Counted from the first letter of the stretch, positions 16,595 to 25,673 are shown. The stretch: 64,000 nucleotides of DNA from Halorubrum sp. SD626R (GCF_001261915.1 NZ_CVRT01000030.1:1-64000); one strand, 5' to 3'. Translations and numbers: made by a program. Notes: generated by a model not told the origin, from the sequence alone.

Positions 16595-17641
16595 ATGTCA
16601 TCGGGCATCTCTCGGAAAGCGTTTCTTCGCACAACTGGAGTCGCACTTGCTGCGACTATCGCAGGGTGCAATAGCATAACTGACAACAGCGAACCAAACA
16701 CCAATACACAGACGTCTCCTGAGGCCTCTCCGCAATCCGAACAACAGAATGACGACTCTCCGACGTTCGGTAGTTTCTACGTCGGTAACGCAAACACAAG
16801 CAGTAGTACGATCATCGACGGACGTGCTGAAGTCGTATATACACGGCCCGATACGGCCACCGACAAGTCACCCGTCGTAATGGTGCCCGGCCTCGGGTTG
16901 TCACCGTACATTTACACGACGACACCTGACGGCCGACGCGGCTGGGTGGAGTACTTTGCCGAAGCTGGCCATCCAGTGTATGTTTTCAATCCTCCTCGGA
17001 ACGTTGATTCAGGCGGGTTAGATACTGGTTCACTCCAGAAATCTGACTCTGCGTCACTCTCTCGATGGTCTATCGATCGAGCATGGCCGACGTGGGGGTT
17101 CGGACCTGAAGTCGGTGACCCGTACGAGGACGTTCGATATCCGGTCGAATCGGTAGACCAACTCGTTGCGTCATTCCCTGCATACGTCAGCACCGGCGGA
17201 GGTGGCGGCGGGAGTCGGTTCGCATCACCGCAGGAGACTGCCGCTCTAAAGGCACTCCTCAATCGTATCGGTCCGTCAGTGTTGCTCGTCCATTCAGCAG
17301 GTGGTGGATCCGGATTCGCGGTCGCACAGACTGTGCCAGACCTCGTTGAACGGATCGTCGCCGTTGAGCCGGTCGGCGCACCGACTGACCCGCAAATCGT
17401 GGCGGAGATGGGTGGTGATGCTCCGTTTATGGGTGTGTATGGCGATTACGTCGGCGAGCGTGGACAGACTGGTCGCAAGGAGGCGACCCAGACAACTGCA
17501 GAGCTCGCAGGAGAGGTAAGTCCCGCATCGACGCTGCTTAGCCTCCCAGACGAAGGGGTATCCGGAAATACACATCTTATGATGCAGGACGACAACAACG
17601 GCGAAATCGCTGATCGAATTCTCACCTGGATTGGAGACTGA
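16595..17641 (+). CDS. Secreted lipoprotein alpha/beta hydrolase
   Basis: 348 residues. The N-terminus has a twin-arginine-like SRKAFLRTTG and lipobox IAGC, then a Ser/Thr/Gln linker, so the enzyme is probably anchored outside the membrane. The hydrolase core shows VVMVPGLGLSPY (oxyanion region), the nucleophile elbow VHSAGGGSG, a probable acid in VYGDYV, and the catalytic His in GNTHLMM. A glycine run (STGGGGGGSRF) precedes a helical insertion. It resembles extracellular esterases; the substrate is not predictable. It is monocistronic between the IS4 copy and a winged-helix gene. Confidence 0.8.
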   Translation: MSSGISRKAFLRTTGVALAATIAGCNSITDNSEPNTNTQTSPEASPQSEQQNDDSPTFGSFYVGNANTSSSTIIDGRAEVVYTRPDTATDKSPVVMVPGLGLSPYIYTTTPDGRRGWVEYFAEAGHPVYVFNPPRNVDSGGLDTGSLQKSDSASLSRWSIDRAWPTWGFGPEVGDPYEDVRYPVESVDQLVASFPAYVSTGGGGGGSRFASPQETAALKALLNRIGPSVLLVHSAGGGSGFAVAQTVPDLVERIVAVEPVGAPTDPQIVAEMGGDAPFMGVYGDYVGERGQTGRKEATQTTAELAGEVSPASTLLSLPDEGVSGNTHLMMQDDNNGEIADRILTWIGD

Positions 17642-17709
17642 TTCGGGGGAGTAGCATCGTTCGCACCGAGACAGAATGTATTTGGACCGACCAAATGAAT
17701 ACTCGATAG

Positions 17710-18000
17710 ATGCGGCAGTTGCTTTGGTGGCTTATTGGTGGGTCTCGTGGAGGCCGCAATCGGCTTCGTATCCTCCGCGCACTCAACGACCAGCCACGAA
17801 ACACCAATCAATTGTCGAATGACCTAGATTTGAACTACAAAACAGTGCAGCACCACCTCGAAGTCCTCCAAGAGAGCAATATCGTGACCACGGAGGGCGA
17901 CAATTACGGGCAGATGTACTTCCTCTCAGACAGAATGATGAACAACCTCGATATCATGGAAGACGTGGCGGAACAGGCCGGAGTTGATGATGATGCGTAA
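17710..18000 (+). CDS. Winged-helix transcription regulator paired with a membrane protein
   Basis: 96 residues. A compact winged helix: RNRLRILRALNDQPRNTNQL, recognition helix YKTVQHHLEVLQESNIV and wing GDNYGQMYFLS. No ligand or metal motif. It overlaps the next gene, a four-segment membrane protein. This two-gene arrangement is frequent in haloarchaea and suggests that the membrane partner controls or is controlled by the regulator. The target genes are unknown. Confidence 0.78.
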   Translation: MRQLLWWLIGGSRGGRNRLRILRALNDQPRNTNQLSNDLDLNYKTVQHHLEVLQESNIVTTEGDNYGQMYFLSDRMMNNLDIMEDVAEQAGVDDDA

Positions 18001-18415
18001 CTGGATCGAGAGTCCACTTGGAACGACAGTAGCGAGTGCGACCATCGCGAGTGGTATCGCACTCTTAGTCGCACTCTTCACATCAGTTCCGTCCCATGGC
18101 CCTCCGTCGAGGGCGCTGTCCTCACAGGTTGAACTGCTCATTCGGATGGAGGTTTTCTTTACAACCCTGAACCTCGTGTTGCTGGTGACACTCGCAGCTA
18201 TCTACGTACAGCTTTATCGCGACCTTCCGAACAAGTACACAGCAAGCCTACTTGTGCTAAGTCTCGCGCTGCTCCTATACGCGGGTACGTCAAATCCAGT
18301 AGTACACAACGTCTTCGGCTTCCACCCTCGCCCAAATATCGGCGCGTTCGTGTTTCTCCCGGACTTCTTCATCGGACTTGCCATCCTGGTTCTTCTCTAT
18401 CAGAGCCAGACCTGA
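17987..18415 (+). CDS. Four-segment membrane protein, partner of the winged-helix regulator
   Basis: About 142 residues; several ATG codons in a row (17987, 17990, 17993) are possible starts, all inside the end of the upstream gene. Hydrophobic segments at ~12-33, 52-75, 85-105 and 120-140, with a short Pro/Gly-rich outer loop (VPSHGPPSRAL). There are no enzymatic motifs. Overlap with the regulator gene implies coupled translation. A sensor or anti-regulator role is only an inference from the pairing. Confidence 0.72.
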   Translation: MMMRNWIESPLGTTVASATIASGIALLVALFTSVPSHGPPSRALSSQVELLIRMEVFFTTLNLVLLVTLAAIYVQLYRDLPNKYTASLLVLSLALLLYAGTSNPVVHNVFGFHPRPNIGAFVFLPDFFIGLAILVLLYQSQT

Positions 18416-18749
18416 GTTCGGATCAATCTTTACATTTCTAATATGCCTTTCATAGAATGATTTAGCCGTGTTGAAACCCTTGCTGACAAACACGCCAGTG
18501 AATATCTGGCTACTCTCCCGAAGTCACAACTTCTTCGGGGTCTCAGAAGTTGAGACTGGGGCTATTAATGCATAGCTGGTAGTGAGTGAACGAATCGGTT
18601 GTGTGAATACTGCCCTCTTCCGAGCGAAAGCGTAGCTACAACCACGTGACTGAGAAACCGGCACAACCGCTTAACTCGCGTCGTATGACGACACCAAGAG
18701 TCTGATAATAACAGTACTTATCTCCTATCCCGGAAGATGTAGTATTGTG
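18416..18749. other. Non-coding gap with an orphan copy of the IS4-tail hairpin
   Basis: No gene. AGTCACAACTTCT (18522-18534) and AGAAGTTGAGACT (18545-18557) form a 13-bp stem with one mismatch, followed by TTAATGCATAG. This matches the hairpin plus ATGCAT context at the ends of the IS4-type tails, but no transposase relic lies upstream. The 3' end of the gap holds the promoter for 18750. Confidence 0.5.
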
Positions 18750-19133
18750 ATGAACGCACAAAATAGGTCCGCGGGTCGGATCGGATCGCTCACCCAACTC
18801 CAGTGGCTAGCAGTTGCGTTAGTCGTGGTCACTGGCGTTCTCCACGTGTATGCTGGTATCGTCGAGGGACGGATTCCCGTTGCACTCGCAGGTGTCGGCT
18901 ACGCCGGTGCACTTGTGCTGTTCTTCTTCGACTATCGGCGGCGACTGCTCTACCTGACCGGGATTCCGTATACGGCCGTGCAATTCCCCCTCTGGATCGT
19001 AGCCAAGTCAGAATACGGAATGGTCGACTACGTTGACAAGGCGGTTCAGGTCGCCTTGATCCTTGTGTTGATCTACCTCTATCTGAACACGTCGTCCGAT
19101 TCAGCCGGAAACACAGCAACGGCAGCGGACTGA
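18750..19133 (+). CDS. Small haloarchaeal membrane protein (four segments)
   Basis: 127 residues from ATG 18750 (MNAQNRSAGRIGSL). Hydrophobic segments at ~17-35, 42-60, 68-85 and 98-117 with short loops and a polar tail. The first segment contains GVLHVYAGIVEGRIP, a pattern common in a family of small haloarchaeal membrane proteins of unknown function. No catalytic residues. Next to the NikR-like/MFS pair, but on the opposite strand with its own promoter. Confidence 0.65.
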   Translation: MNAQNRSAGRIGSLTQLQWLAVALVVVTGVLHVYAGIVEGRIPVALAGVGYAGALVLFFFDYRRRLLYLTGIPYTAVQFPLWIVAKSEYGMVDYVDKAVQVALILVLIYLYLNTSSDSAGNTATAAD

Positions 19134-19163
19134 GCGTGCGAATTCACGGGATGTCTATCTCGC

Positions 19164-19553
19164 TCAGTTATCTCGAATCACCATAATTTTCACCCGATTC
19201 ACGCCGTCGAAGTCACGAAGGCGGTAGGTCAGCTCCCGGACGCGTTCGCCGGCGCCCTGGCAGAACAAGGACTCGAGACACCACTCCCCCTGGTGGGTGT
19301 GACTCGTGTTGAGAATCACGTCCTGATAGTCGTGCTGGACACCGTGGAGTTCCCCGATCACCTCGTGATGGCGGTAGTCGAAGGCGACGAGCGCGATAAT
19401 GTTCTCGCTGAGGTCTTCGAGTCGGGAATGAGTCTCAATGTACTCCTGCATCGCCTCACGAACCGCTCGTGACCGATTGTTGAGTCCCTCGTCTTGCCAG
19501 ACTTGATCGAACTCTTCGACGACTGCATCTGGGATGTTGAAACTTGTCCGCAT
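19164..19553 (-). CDS. NikR-like ribbon-helix-helix metal-responsive regulator
   Basis: About 129 residues from ATG 19553 (MRTSFNIPDAVVEEF). The longer frame from 19682 would run into the upstream gene. Residues 1-45 are a ribbon-helix-helix DNA-binding domain. The rest is an ACT-like domain with the nickel site arrangement of NikR: His in GVQHDY, then SHTHQGEWCLE supplying two His and the Cys. It should bind nickel or a similar ion and repress target genes. It is the second gene after an MFS transporter (70-base gap), which is probably the regulated partner. Confidence 0.82.
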   Translation of the reverse strand: MRTSFNIPDAVVEEFDQVWQDEGLNNRSRAVREAMQEYIETHSRLEDLSENIIALVAFDYRHHEVIGELHGVQHDYQDVILNTSHTHQGEWCLESLFCQGAGERVRELTYRLRDFDGVNRVKIMVIRDN

Positions 19554-19623
19554 CAGGTGCGATTCGGACTGCTTGTACAAGAGTTCCGAGTATGCGCTCT
19601 CCGCGAGTCGGCAGTGATGGCCC

Positions 19624-20844
19624 TTATTCCTCGATAGGTGCCTCCCAGAGTAAGATTCCTGCCGAACTGACGACCAGCACAACCCCCGCTACGGCGAGCG
19701 CGAACAGCGGGGAAACGACATCGGAGATGACACCACTCCCAAGTTGGAACGGAACGACAGCGAGTCCGCTAACCATCGCCATGGCACTGAGAATCGTCGC
19801 CCGTCCCATCGTCTCGATGCGGTCGTTGATGTACTGGCCAGCGAATGATCGGGTCACGTCGGAGAGTCCGCGGATTAGCAGGAAGGTCGGTAAGGCCAGA
19901 ACGGGGACGAAATACATCCCCACTAGCGCGCCGCCGACGACGAAGGGCAGCCACAGAAACCACGTCCGAAGCCCCAGACGGGCACGAATCGTCCCAGTAT
20001 AGTAGCTCAGCCCGGCACCAAAGAGACTGTACGCCGCATAGAACCACCCGAGCAGTGATCTCACCTGCGACTGTGAGACACCGAAGTCGAGAACGATGGT
20101 CTCGAATATTGGTTGAAGGAACACGAAAACGAGATACGTCACTGCTGCGTAGAGGACGTAGTAATACAGCACGAACGCCCGTATGTTTCGCTCTGAGATC
20201 GTCCGCCGGATGATCGAGAGTGTGCGACGAAAGCTCAACGCCGTGGTGTCGGTTCGTTCGTAGGTCGCGGGCTCGTCTATCGTCAGGAGAACGAACACGC
20301 CGATTGCTGTCACTCCCGCAGCGACGAACCACGGATACGAGAGGTCAATGCTCCCAAGATACCCCCCGATGATTGCCGCTCCAGCGCCGATTGCCAGGGC
20401 GACGGATTCGCCGCGCCCACGGACGTGCGCGAACTGGTCTTCGGAGAGGTCGTCGGTGAGCGTATCGTACAGCCAGGCATCTTCGCTTCCCGACCGGAAG
20501 TTGTAGCCCATCGACCAGCAGACGTACAGAGTCGCGAGCGCCCAGAACGAACTAGATAGTCCGATGCCAATCAGTGTGAGCGAGATGAGCGCGGTGCCGG
20601 TCAGGAGGCTGTTGCGCCGACCGACACGGTCACCGATGTAGCCCGTCGGAATTTCACCCAGCAACGTCGTCAGATTGTATATCGCTTCGAGGATGGCAAT
20701 TTGCGTGAAATTGAGCCCTTGTGCGAGAAAGAAGAGGTACATAATCGGGCGGTAAAACTCGACAGCCTTCGTCGATTTGTAGAGGTAGTACTTCAGAACG
20801 CTCGCCGGAGGAAGATCAGACGAACGCCAGAATGGAACTGCCAT
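19624..20844 (-). CDS. MFS transporter, 12-helix, linked to a NikR-like regulator
   Basis: 406 residues with about twelve hydrophobic segments. The loop between helices 2 and 3 has GEIPTGYIGDRVGRRNSLLTG, the MFS motif A (G-x-x-x-D-R-x-G-R-R). Most single-gene MFS relatives are drug or metabolite exporters. Because the next gene encodes a metal-responsive regulator, a role in metal or metal-complex transport is possible but unproven. Its promoter should lie in 20845-20900. Confidence 0.82.
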   Translation of the reverse strand: MAVPFWRSSDLPPASVLKYYLYKSTKAVEFYRPIMYLFFLAQGLNFTQIAILEAIYNLTTLLGEIPTGYIGDRVGRRNSLLTGTALISLTLIGIGLSSSFWALATLYVCWSMGYNFRSGSEDAWLYDTLTDDLSEDQFAHVRGRGESVALAIGAGAAIIGGYLGSIDLSYPWFVAAGVTAIGVFVLLTIDEPATYERTDTTALSFRRTLSIIRRTISERNIRAFVLYYYVLYAAVTYLVFVFLQPIFETIVLDFGVSQSQVRSLLGWFYAAYSLFGAGLSYYTGTIRARLGLRTWFLWLPFVVGGALVGMYFVPVLALPTFLLIRGLSDVTRSFAGQYINDRIETMGRATILSAMAMVSGLAVVPFQLGSGVISDVVSPLFALAVAGVVLVVSSAGILLWEAPIEE

Positions 20845-21274
20845 ATTGGCGATGGATATTCTGAAGAGATGGATGTTGTGTTATGATCGATTTGGCATTT
20901 CGTAATACGGCTGCTCCGAGCAAGTAGAGCTATTATTCGGCATCCGCCTGTACCGTTTCTCGAAGTATCGCTGACCCCGAAGGTCGAGCAAGCCTCGGCA
21001 GAAGTTGAGACTGGGAACCTCCATACATATCGTTACTGGCCGACCGTGAGGCGATTTGGGTAAGTTTGTTCACCGAAACGAGGGCAGACGGCCGTGAGCA
21101 CGAACGAGGTGTCTTTAGCCGCGGATTCGATAACGGGGTGGGCGATCACCCGGCGGCTGATAGCGACGGGGTTGCTGTCTGTGAGCGCCCCCGAAACTGA
21201 GAAGGCCTGAGTCCCACACGTGAGCATTGGGGAGAACGTCATATCATTGGTCGAGAACGGCAGACGTGTCCCTG
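20845..21274. other. Gap with IS4-tail fragment, promoter of the MFS gene and a truncated frame
   Basis: Right of the MFS promoter, AGAAGTTGAGACTGG (~21001-21015) followed by CCATACATAT repeats the right half of the IS4-tail hairpin, without its left arm. The remainder is covered by the minus-strand frame described separately (21033-21242). The left end of the IS4 copy starting at 21275 lies somewhere before its ATG. Confidence 0.45.
21033..21242 (-). pseudogene. Possible truncated coding sequence cut by the IS4 insertion
   Basis: From ATG 21242 the minus strand encodes ~69 residues (MTFSPMLTCGTQAFSVSGAL, ending RLTVGQ) with balanced, protein-like composition unlike the Arg-rich shadow frames. 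The frame abuts the 5' end of the IS4 copy, so its original N-terminus could have been lost there. I do not recognise the family. It may also be chance. Confidence 0.3.
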
Positions 21275-22951
21275 ATGGCACCGACTGCCGTCTCTCGACG
21301 CGATGTCTTCCGTTCGATAGCGACAACACAGCATCTCGATTGGCCGGCCTACGACTCGACACCACTGTACGACCAGAGTTCACTGACGGCGCTCACGGAG
21401 GATTTCCGGACTGTCTCGGGAATCTGGTTCGAGCACGACGCCCACGATTCGGTCGAGGGATTCGTCTGTCAGTATCCACTGTCCTACGTGGATTTCAGTC
21501 CCCACGACCAGTACTCCGGTCTGACTCGATACGAGATGCCACAGCTCTTCAGGGCATTCCTGCTGAAAGAGATACACGGCTGGAGCCACGAAACGGCGCT
21601 TGTCGAGTATCTCCACCAGCGCTCAGGACCCCGTCGCTCGCTCGGGTTCGACTCCGTCCCCGATCAGTCGACACTCTGGCGCAGTTGGAACAAGCGCTTC
21701 AGTGCCGACCTCCGTGAGACAGTCGAGAGAACGGCTCAGACGATTCTCATCAACGCACAGAATGCCGGTGTTACGGTGCCTCGTGACCCAGAACGGAAGC
21801 TCCAGTACCATAATGACGAGTCTGAGGCGACCGATCCGGACGACCAGACTGTTTTGGAAGAAGCAGCGAAGATAAGCAATCACGTCAGCCGTGTCGTCTT
21901 CCCGGCATTCTCCTTGGACCGTGGCGAGGGCTGTGAGATCCACGAGAACGCCTACTGGGGCCTGCAGACATATCTCGGACTTCGCGAGCGGCTGGCTGCG
22001 AACGAAGGTGCTCGTAGTTTCCTCTACGAGTCGACTCGGGATCGGACACCGCTGGGGCACGCCCATCGCGAGCAAGTTCGTGACCTCTCTATCGCGGAGA
22101 TCAGGGAGATGTACCGGCAGGCCATCACTCGGCTCCTGAACGAAGTTGTGGAGACAGAGGAGTTCTTTCGAGCGGGGATCGTCGCCATCGATATTACCGA
22201 AGCTGACCCGTTCACGGGCGATAGAACGGGCTACGAAGACGAGATTATCGGCACGAAGGAGAAGACCGACGAATACGCCTACCAGTGGGCGACGGTGCAG
22301 TTGGTCGGGAATGCCGTCCCGATTGTGCTGGACGCGCGCCCCGTCCGGAAGGGGGAGACACGACTGGAAATCGTCGAGGATTTGCTTGATTCGGCTGAGG
22401 GCCTCGTTCACGTCGATAACGTCTTGATGGACCGGGAGTTCGATAGCCAGCACGTCCTGGAGATGCTCAGCCAGCGCGGGCTTTCCTATGTCGTTCCCAA
22501 GCGGATGCAGACCAGCGAGAAAGCCCAGGCCAAGCGGTTGCTCCAACGGGGTCAGGACCGCTACGAGACCGACCGGAAGCTCCATCTCGGGAAGAACGAA
22601 TGGCACGAGACGACGCTGATCTACCGTCGGAAAGAGGACTCCGAGCACGACGACTATCGACAGTATTCGGTGTTCATGACGAATGGCGGGAGTGGGCACC
22701 TCACGGAGTACGGGTATCGGTGGGAGATTGAGAGCGGCTACAGGTCGATAAAGCGATTCATGGCGGCGACGACATCCAAGGATTTCGGGCTACGGTTCTT
22801 CTACTTCGCATTCGCCTGCCTGTTGTACTCGATCTGGCGGGCTGTCGATCTGCTCGTGCAGGTTGAGTTGACTGGTGAGTACGAACATTCACCGATCGTA
22901 ACAGCCGACAACACGCTGACGCTGCTGAAGAAGGAGACTGGAATTGGGTAG
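21275..22951 (+). CDS. IS4-family transposase, second full-length copy
   Basis: 558 residues from ATG 21275 (MAPTAVSRRDVFRSIA). All catalytic elements seen in the 14546 copy are present: AIDITEADPF, LMDREFDS and YGYRWEIESGYRSIK. It appears intact. N-terminal divergence from the other copy against near-identity in the last 250 residues suggests recombination between family members. The start codon is preceded by unrelated sequence in the two copies, so the left boundary is close to the gene. Confidence 0.88.
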   Translation: MAPTAVSRRDVFRSIATTQHLDWPAYDSTPLYDQSSLTALTEDFRTVSGIWFEHDAHDSVEGFVCQYPLSYVDFSPHDQYSGLTRYEMPQLFRAFLLKEIHGWSHETALVEYLHQRSGPRRSLGFDSVPDQSTLWRSWNKRFSADLRETVERTAQTILINAQNAGVTVPRDPERKLQYHNDESEATDPDDQTVLEEAAKISNHVSRVVFPAFSLDRGEGCEIHENAYWGLQTYLGLRERLAANEGARSFLYESTRDRTPLGHAHREQVRDLSIAEIREMYRQAITRLLNEVVETEEFFRAGIVAIDITEADPFTGDRTGYEDEIIGTKEKTDEYAYQWATVQLVGNAVPIVLDARPVRKGETRLEIVEDLLDSAEGLVHVDNVLMDREFDSQHVLEMLSQRGLSYVVPKRMQTSEKAQAKRLLQRGQDRYETDRKLHLGKNEWHETTLIYRRKEDSEHDDYRQYSVFMTNGGSGHLTEYGYRWEIESGYRSIKRFMAATTSKDFGLRFFYFAFACLLYSIWRAVDLLVQVELTGEYEHSPIVTADNTLTLLKKETGIG

Positions 22952-23152
22952 AGAGACACTCAGCCCAGGTTAGCGCGCCGTCTGAGTGGCTACACTGTTG
23001 AAAGTCGCGAAAATTCGTCCATACGATTGGAAGTCTGATAGGAATGGCCGCTTGGGGAGTGATTTGAGGTGGTCTGCGTTGACTGACCCGGCCAAATTCA
23101 CGCATCACAGCCCCGCTGAAACCGGTATAGTCTCAACTTCCCCACCCGTGAA
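22952..23152 (+). repeat. IS4-type 3' tail, truncated within the hairpin
   Basis: Homologous to 8697-8936 and 16223-16455. The left arm AGTCTCAACTTC and the loop CCACCCGTGA are present (~23130-23151). The right arm and ATGCAT are replaced by AT-rich DNA (TATATAGCTATATACG) leading to the integrase. A recombination junction therefore sits at about 23152. Confidence 0.6.
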
Positions 23153-23324
23153 ATTGTATATAGCTATATACGATATACTATGTACCATAATACGGTATTT
23201 TTGGCGTTATCAGGCAATACAAGATTTGAGAAAGCTGATTCTCTATTTGTCGATTCTACTTTGCATTAGTCGAGTAGTCACAAGTAGATTTTTGAGGGTC
23301 GCCGCTGTCGATGAAGCTGAATCG

Positions 23325-24554
23325 ATGGAACCGCCGACTGACAGCCCTCAACCCGGGGAAACGACCGGTGAGACCCCACTCGACGAGCCACTGCCTGATT
23401 TTCTCGATGCCAAGGCGAAGACGATTGAAGAAACAGAGTCCAACGGCAACGCGACCCAGCGATCGGGCAACTACGTTCAAGCGCTCGCACGCATCATACC
23501 GGACTGGGTCGAGTGGATGGACCGTCGGGGGGTGGCCACCCTCGAAGAACTCGATAGTCGCCATCTCGCCCGGTACGCTGGCCATCTCGCCCGGCGCGTG
23601 AACGCCCGACAGGCGAACGGTGACACCGACGGAATCACAGCCGCCACTGCGTGGAATTACTACTCGCTCGTCTCTGCGTACCTCCGGTATTGCCAGCAAT
23701 GGGAGTATATCACAGAGAATCCGGCAGACACCGACCGAGCGAAAGACGAAATGCCAGACCGGCCTACGACGGATTCCGGACAACAACAGTTTTGGTCGCA
23801 ACAGCAGCGTGAGAGAATTGTCTCATACGTCGACGAGCGAGCCCAGGAGGCTATTGATGCAGATCCTCGGAGTCGGGAGGCACTCACTGCTGCTCGCGAC
23901 CGAGCACTCGTCTCCGTTATCGGGTTCTCAGGCGTCCGTGGAGCTGAGGTTCTCGCTGCTAGTCGAGATGACCGGCGGACGGGGATTACATGGGCCGATG
24001 TCGACACTGATCAGGAGGTTCTGACGGTACTTGGAAAGAGCCAACAGATCGAGAAGGCACCGCTAACGGACCGTCCTGTGGGGGCTCTCAACCGCTGGCA
24101 GACGCTCTTAGATCCGCCTACCAAAGCGTGGCCGGTCTTCCCTTCATTCCATCTCGCATCACTGCGAGACGCCGCACGAAGTCAGCTTGAGGATCATGGC
24201 GTCGATTCTGCAACCCTCGATTCCATTACCAGTCTCGGGACAGCTGATCTCGTCGATACCTTCCGGGACCGAGAACTTACACCACCGGCGCTAACCACTG
24301 AGGGCGGCCGGTACACGCTCAAGAAACTCTCTAAAGAAGCTGCTGTGGATTGTTCAGCCGATTCGAAGGCCTATCTTACTCTCCATGGTGCTCGCCGAGG
24401 TGTTGGGGAGGCATACTACGATGAAGCTGGATTCAGTGACGCTCAGCGAGTCCTTCGACACGAGGATCCGTCGACGACATCAAAGATGTACGCTCACAAG
24501 GAGGCGAGTGAACTGTCTGATGTAGGTAGTGACATTTTCTCACCAGAAGACTAG
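23325..24554 (+). CDS. Tyrosine recombinase/integrase
   Basis: About 409 residues from ATG 23325 (MEPPTDSPQPGETTG). The open frame reaches back to 22986 through the IS tail, but those residues are not protein-like. The N-terminal SAM-like core-binding domain is at ~45-130. The catalytic domain has the first Arg in GFSGVRGAEVL, the H-x-x-R box in LHGARRGVGE, then LRHEDPSTTSKMYAH with the His and nucleophilic Tyr. It is of the phage/plasmid integrase type used for integration or multimer resolution. It lies beside a ParA pair, as expected for a plasmid or integrative element. No att core is recognisable. Confidence 0.85.
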   Translation: MEPPTDSPQPGETTGETPLDEPLPDFLDAKAKTIEETESNGNATQRSGNYVQALARIIPDWVEWMDRRGVATLEELDSRHLARYAGHLARRVNARQANGDTDGITAATAWNYYSLVSAYLRYCQQWEYITENPADTDRAKDEMPDRPTTDSGQQQFWSQQQRERIVSYVDERAQEAIDADPRSREALTAARDRALVSVIGFSGVRGAEVLAASRDDRRTGITWADVDTDQEVLTVLGKSQQIEKAPLTDRPVGALNRWQTLLDPPTKAWPVFPSFHLASLRDAARSQLEDHGVDSATLDSITSLGTADLVDTFRDRELTPPALTTEGGRYTLKKLSKEAAVDCSADSKAYLTLHGARRGVGEAYYDEAGFSDAQRVLRHEDPSTTSKMYAHKEASELSDVGSDIFSPED

Positions 24555-24671
24555 CCGCCGAACTTGCTGTCCCGCAATCCCTGAGGCCCCGAATAAACCC
24601 ATTACTGCGATATCCTATCGATAGCACCGTGGGACACTAGTTTTAGTTGGATACATCGACGATAAACCGCT

Positions 24672-25187
24672 ATGATGGGCTCCGATCCTGATATCGAAAC
24701 TTGGATTGAGCATACGAGCCCCTTCGAGAGAGTCTGGTCGGTCATCCAACCCGCTTCTGAGCCTCGATCAGCGAACTGGGTCGCATCCGAAGCTGTTGTC
24801 GCAGAAGAGACTGCCCAAACACACCTTGACCAACTTGTAGAGGTCGGCGTTTTGGTCGCGGACACAGATACGGATCCGATAACGTACACAACCGATCCGA
24901 TATACCAACGGTTCCAAACGATTCGTGAGCTCTTGGCTGAACACGACCGAGACGGTCTTGAACAGCTCAAAGCGGACCTTCAGGCCCAAATTTCGGCGTG
25001 GCAAGCTCAATATGGGGTTAACTCACCAGCGGCCCTCCGTGAGCAGGCCACTACTGAACCTGATTCTGAAAAAACGTCCTCACTTCGCCGTACTGCGGCC
25101 GACTGGGAACTCGTTGAATACCGGGTGACTGTTGTCGACCAGGTTCTCAGAAACTACGATACGTACCGCTCTGCTGTTTCGCCGTAA
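24672..25187 (+). CDS. Haloarchaeal winged-helix protein
   Basis: 171 residues (start 24672 or the next ATG 24675). Residues ~20-75 form a winged helix (ANWVASEAVVAEETAQTHLD, then VGVLVADTDTDPITYTT). A long helix follows (RELLAEHDRDGLEQLKADLQ), ending in a segment that repeats a helical motif (EYRVTVVDQVLRNYDTY). Proteins with this layout are common next to integrases and ParA genes on haloarchaeal plasmids; the role is unknown. It stands alone between the recombinase and the convergent partition genes. Confidence 0.65.
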   Translation: MMGSDPDIETWIEHTSPFERVWSVIQPASEPRSANWVASEAVVAEETAQTHLDQLVEVGVLVADTDTDPITYTTDPIYQRFQTIRELLAEHDRDGLEQLKADLQAQISAWQAQYGVNSPAALREQATTEPDSEKTSSLRRTAADWELVEYRVTVVDQVLRNYDTYRSAVSP

Positions 25188-25241
25188 CTCACTGTCATGA
25201 GCTCTGTCCGAATCGCATTAATCGATTGTTGGTACTCCCTT

Positions 25242-25673
25242 CTAGTCGAGAGCGTATCCCCACTCCTTGAGGACATCCACGACATCGTCTGTATGTTGAA
25301 GCCCGACTAATAACGCTGCTTCACGGAGATCTGCTTTTCGAACACTTTCCCCGAGGCGACTCTCGATTAGTGACTTCTGTGTCCGCTGGACGTCCATTGT
25401 CTCTTCTTGGAGGTGCAGTTGGACTGTCTGTTCGCGCCCGTCAGTGATACTGTTTCGCCGGAGAATCCATGGGATATCCCCCGCTGAAGTGTTGCTGACA
25501 CCCTCCTCAACGGTGGTTTCCGTTCCGGTTTCGATTTCTACCTTGCTGGACTGATTCTCCTCTATGCCGCTGTCCTCGCCAGCTGACGACTCTGTGTCGA
25601 ACGCTGACTCGCTGTCGTCTGTTTCCTCTTCGTCGTCCCACCCGTTGACAGTGCCCTCTTTGAATCCCCCCAT
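25242..25673 (-). CDS. Small acidic partner of ParA
   Basis: 143 residues. The first ~65 are disordered and very acidic (DDEEETDDSESAFDTESS). The C-terminal ~75 resemble a small DNA-binding or dimerisation domain (RRNSITDGREQTVQLHLQEE, then a helical tail ending KEWGYALD). The start overlaps the ParA stop by one base. By position it is the adaptor that would couple ParA to the partition site, the role of ParB or ParG; the sequence itself is not recognisable as ParB. Confidence 0.65.
   Translation of the reverse strand: MGGFKEGTVNGWDDEEETDDSESAFDTESSAGEDSGIEENQSSKVEIETGTETTVEEGVSNTSAGDIPWILRRNSITDGREQTVQLHLQEETMDVQRTQKSLIESRLGESVRKADLREAALLVGLQHTDDVVDVLKEWGYALD

Noticed and set aside
22986-23324. 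Upstream 5' extension of the integrase frame
   Set aside because: It crosses the IS4 3' tail and a recombination junction; the residues are not protein-like.
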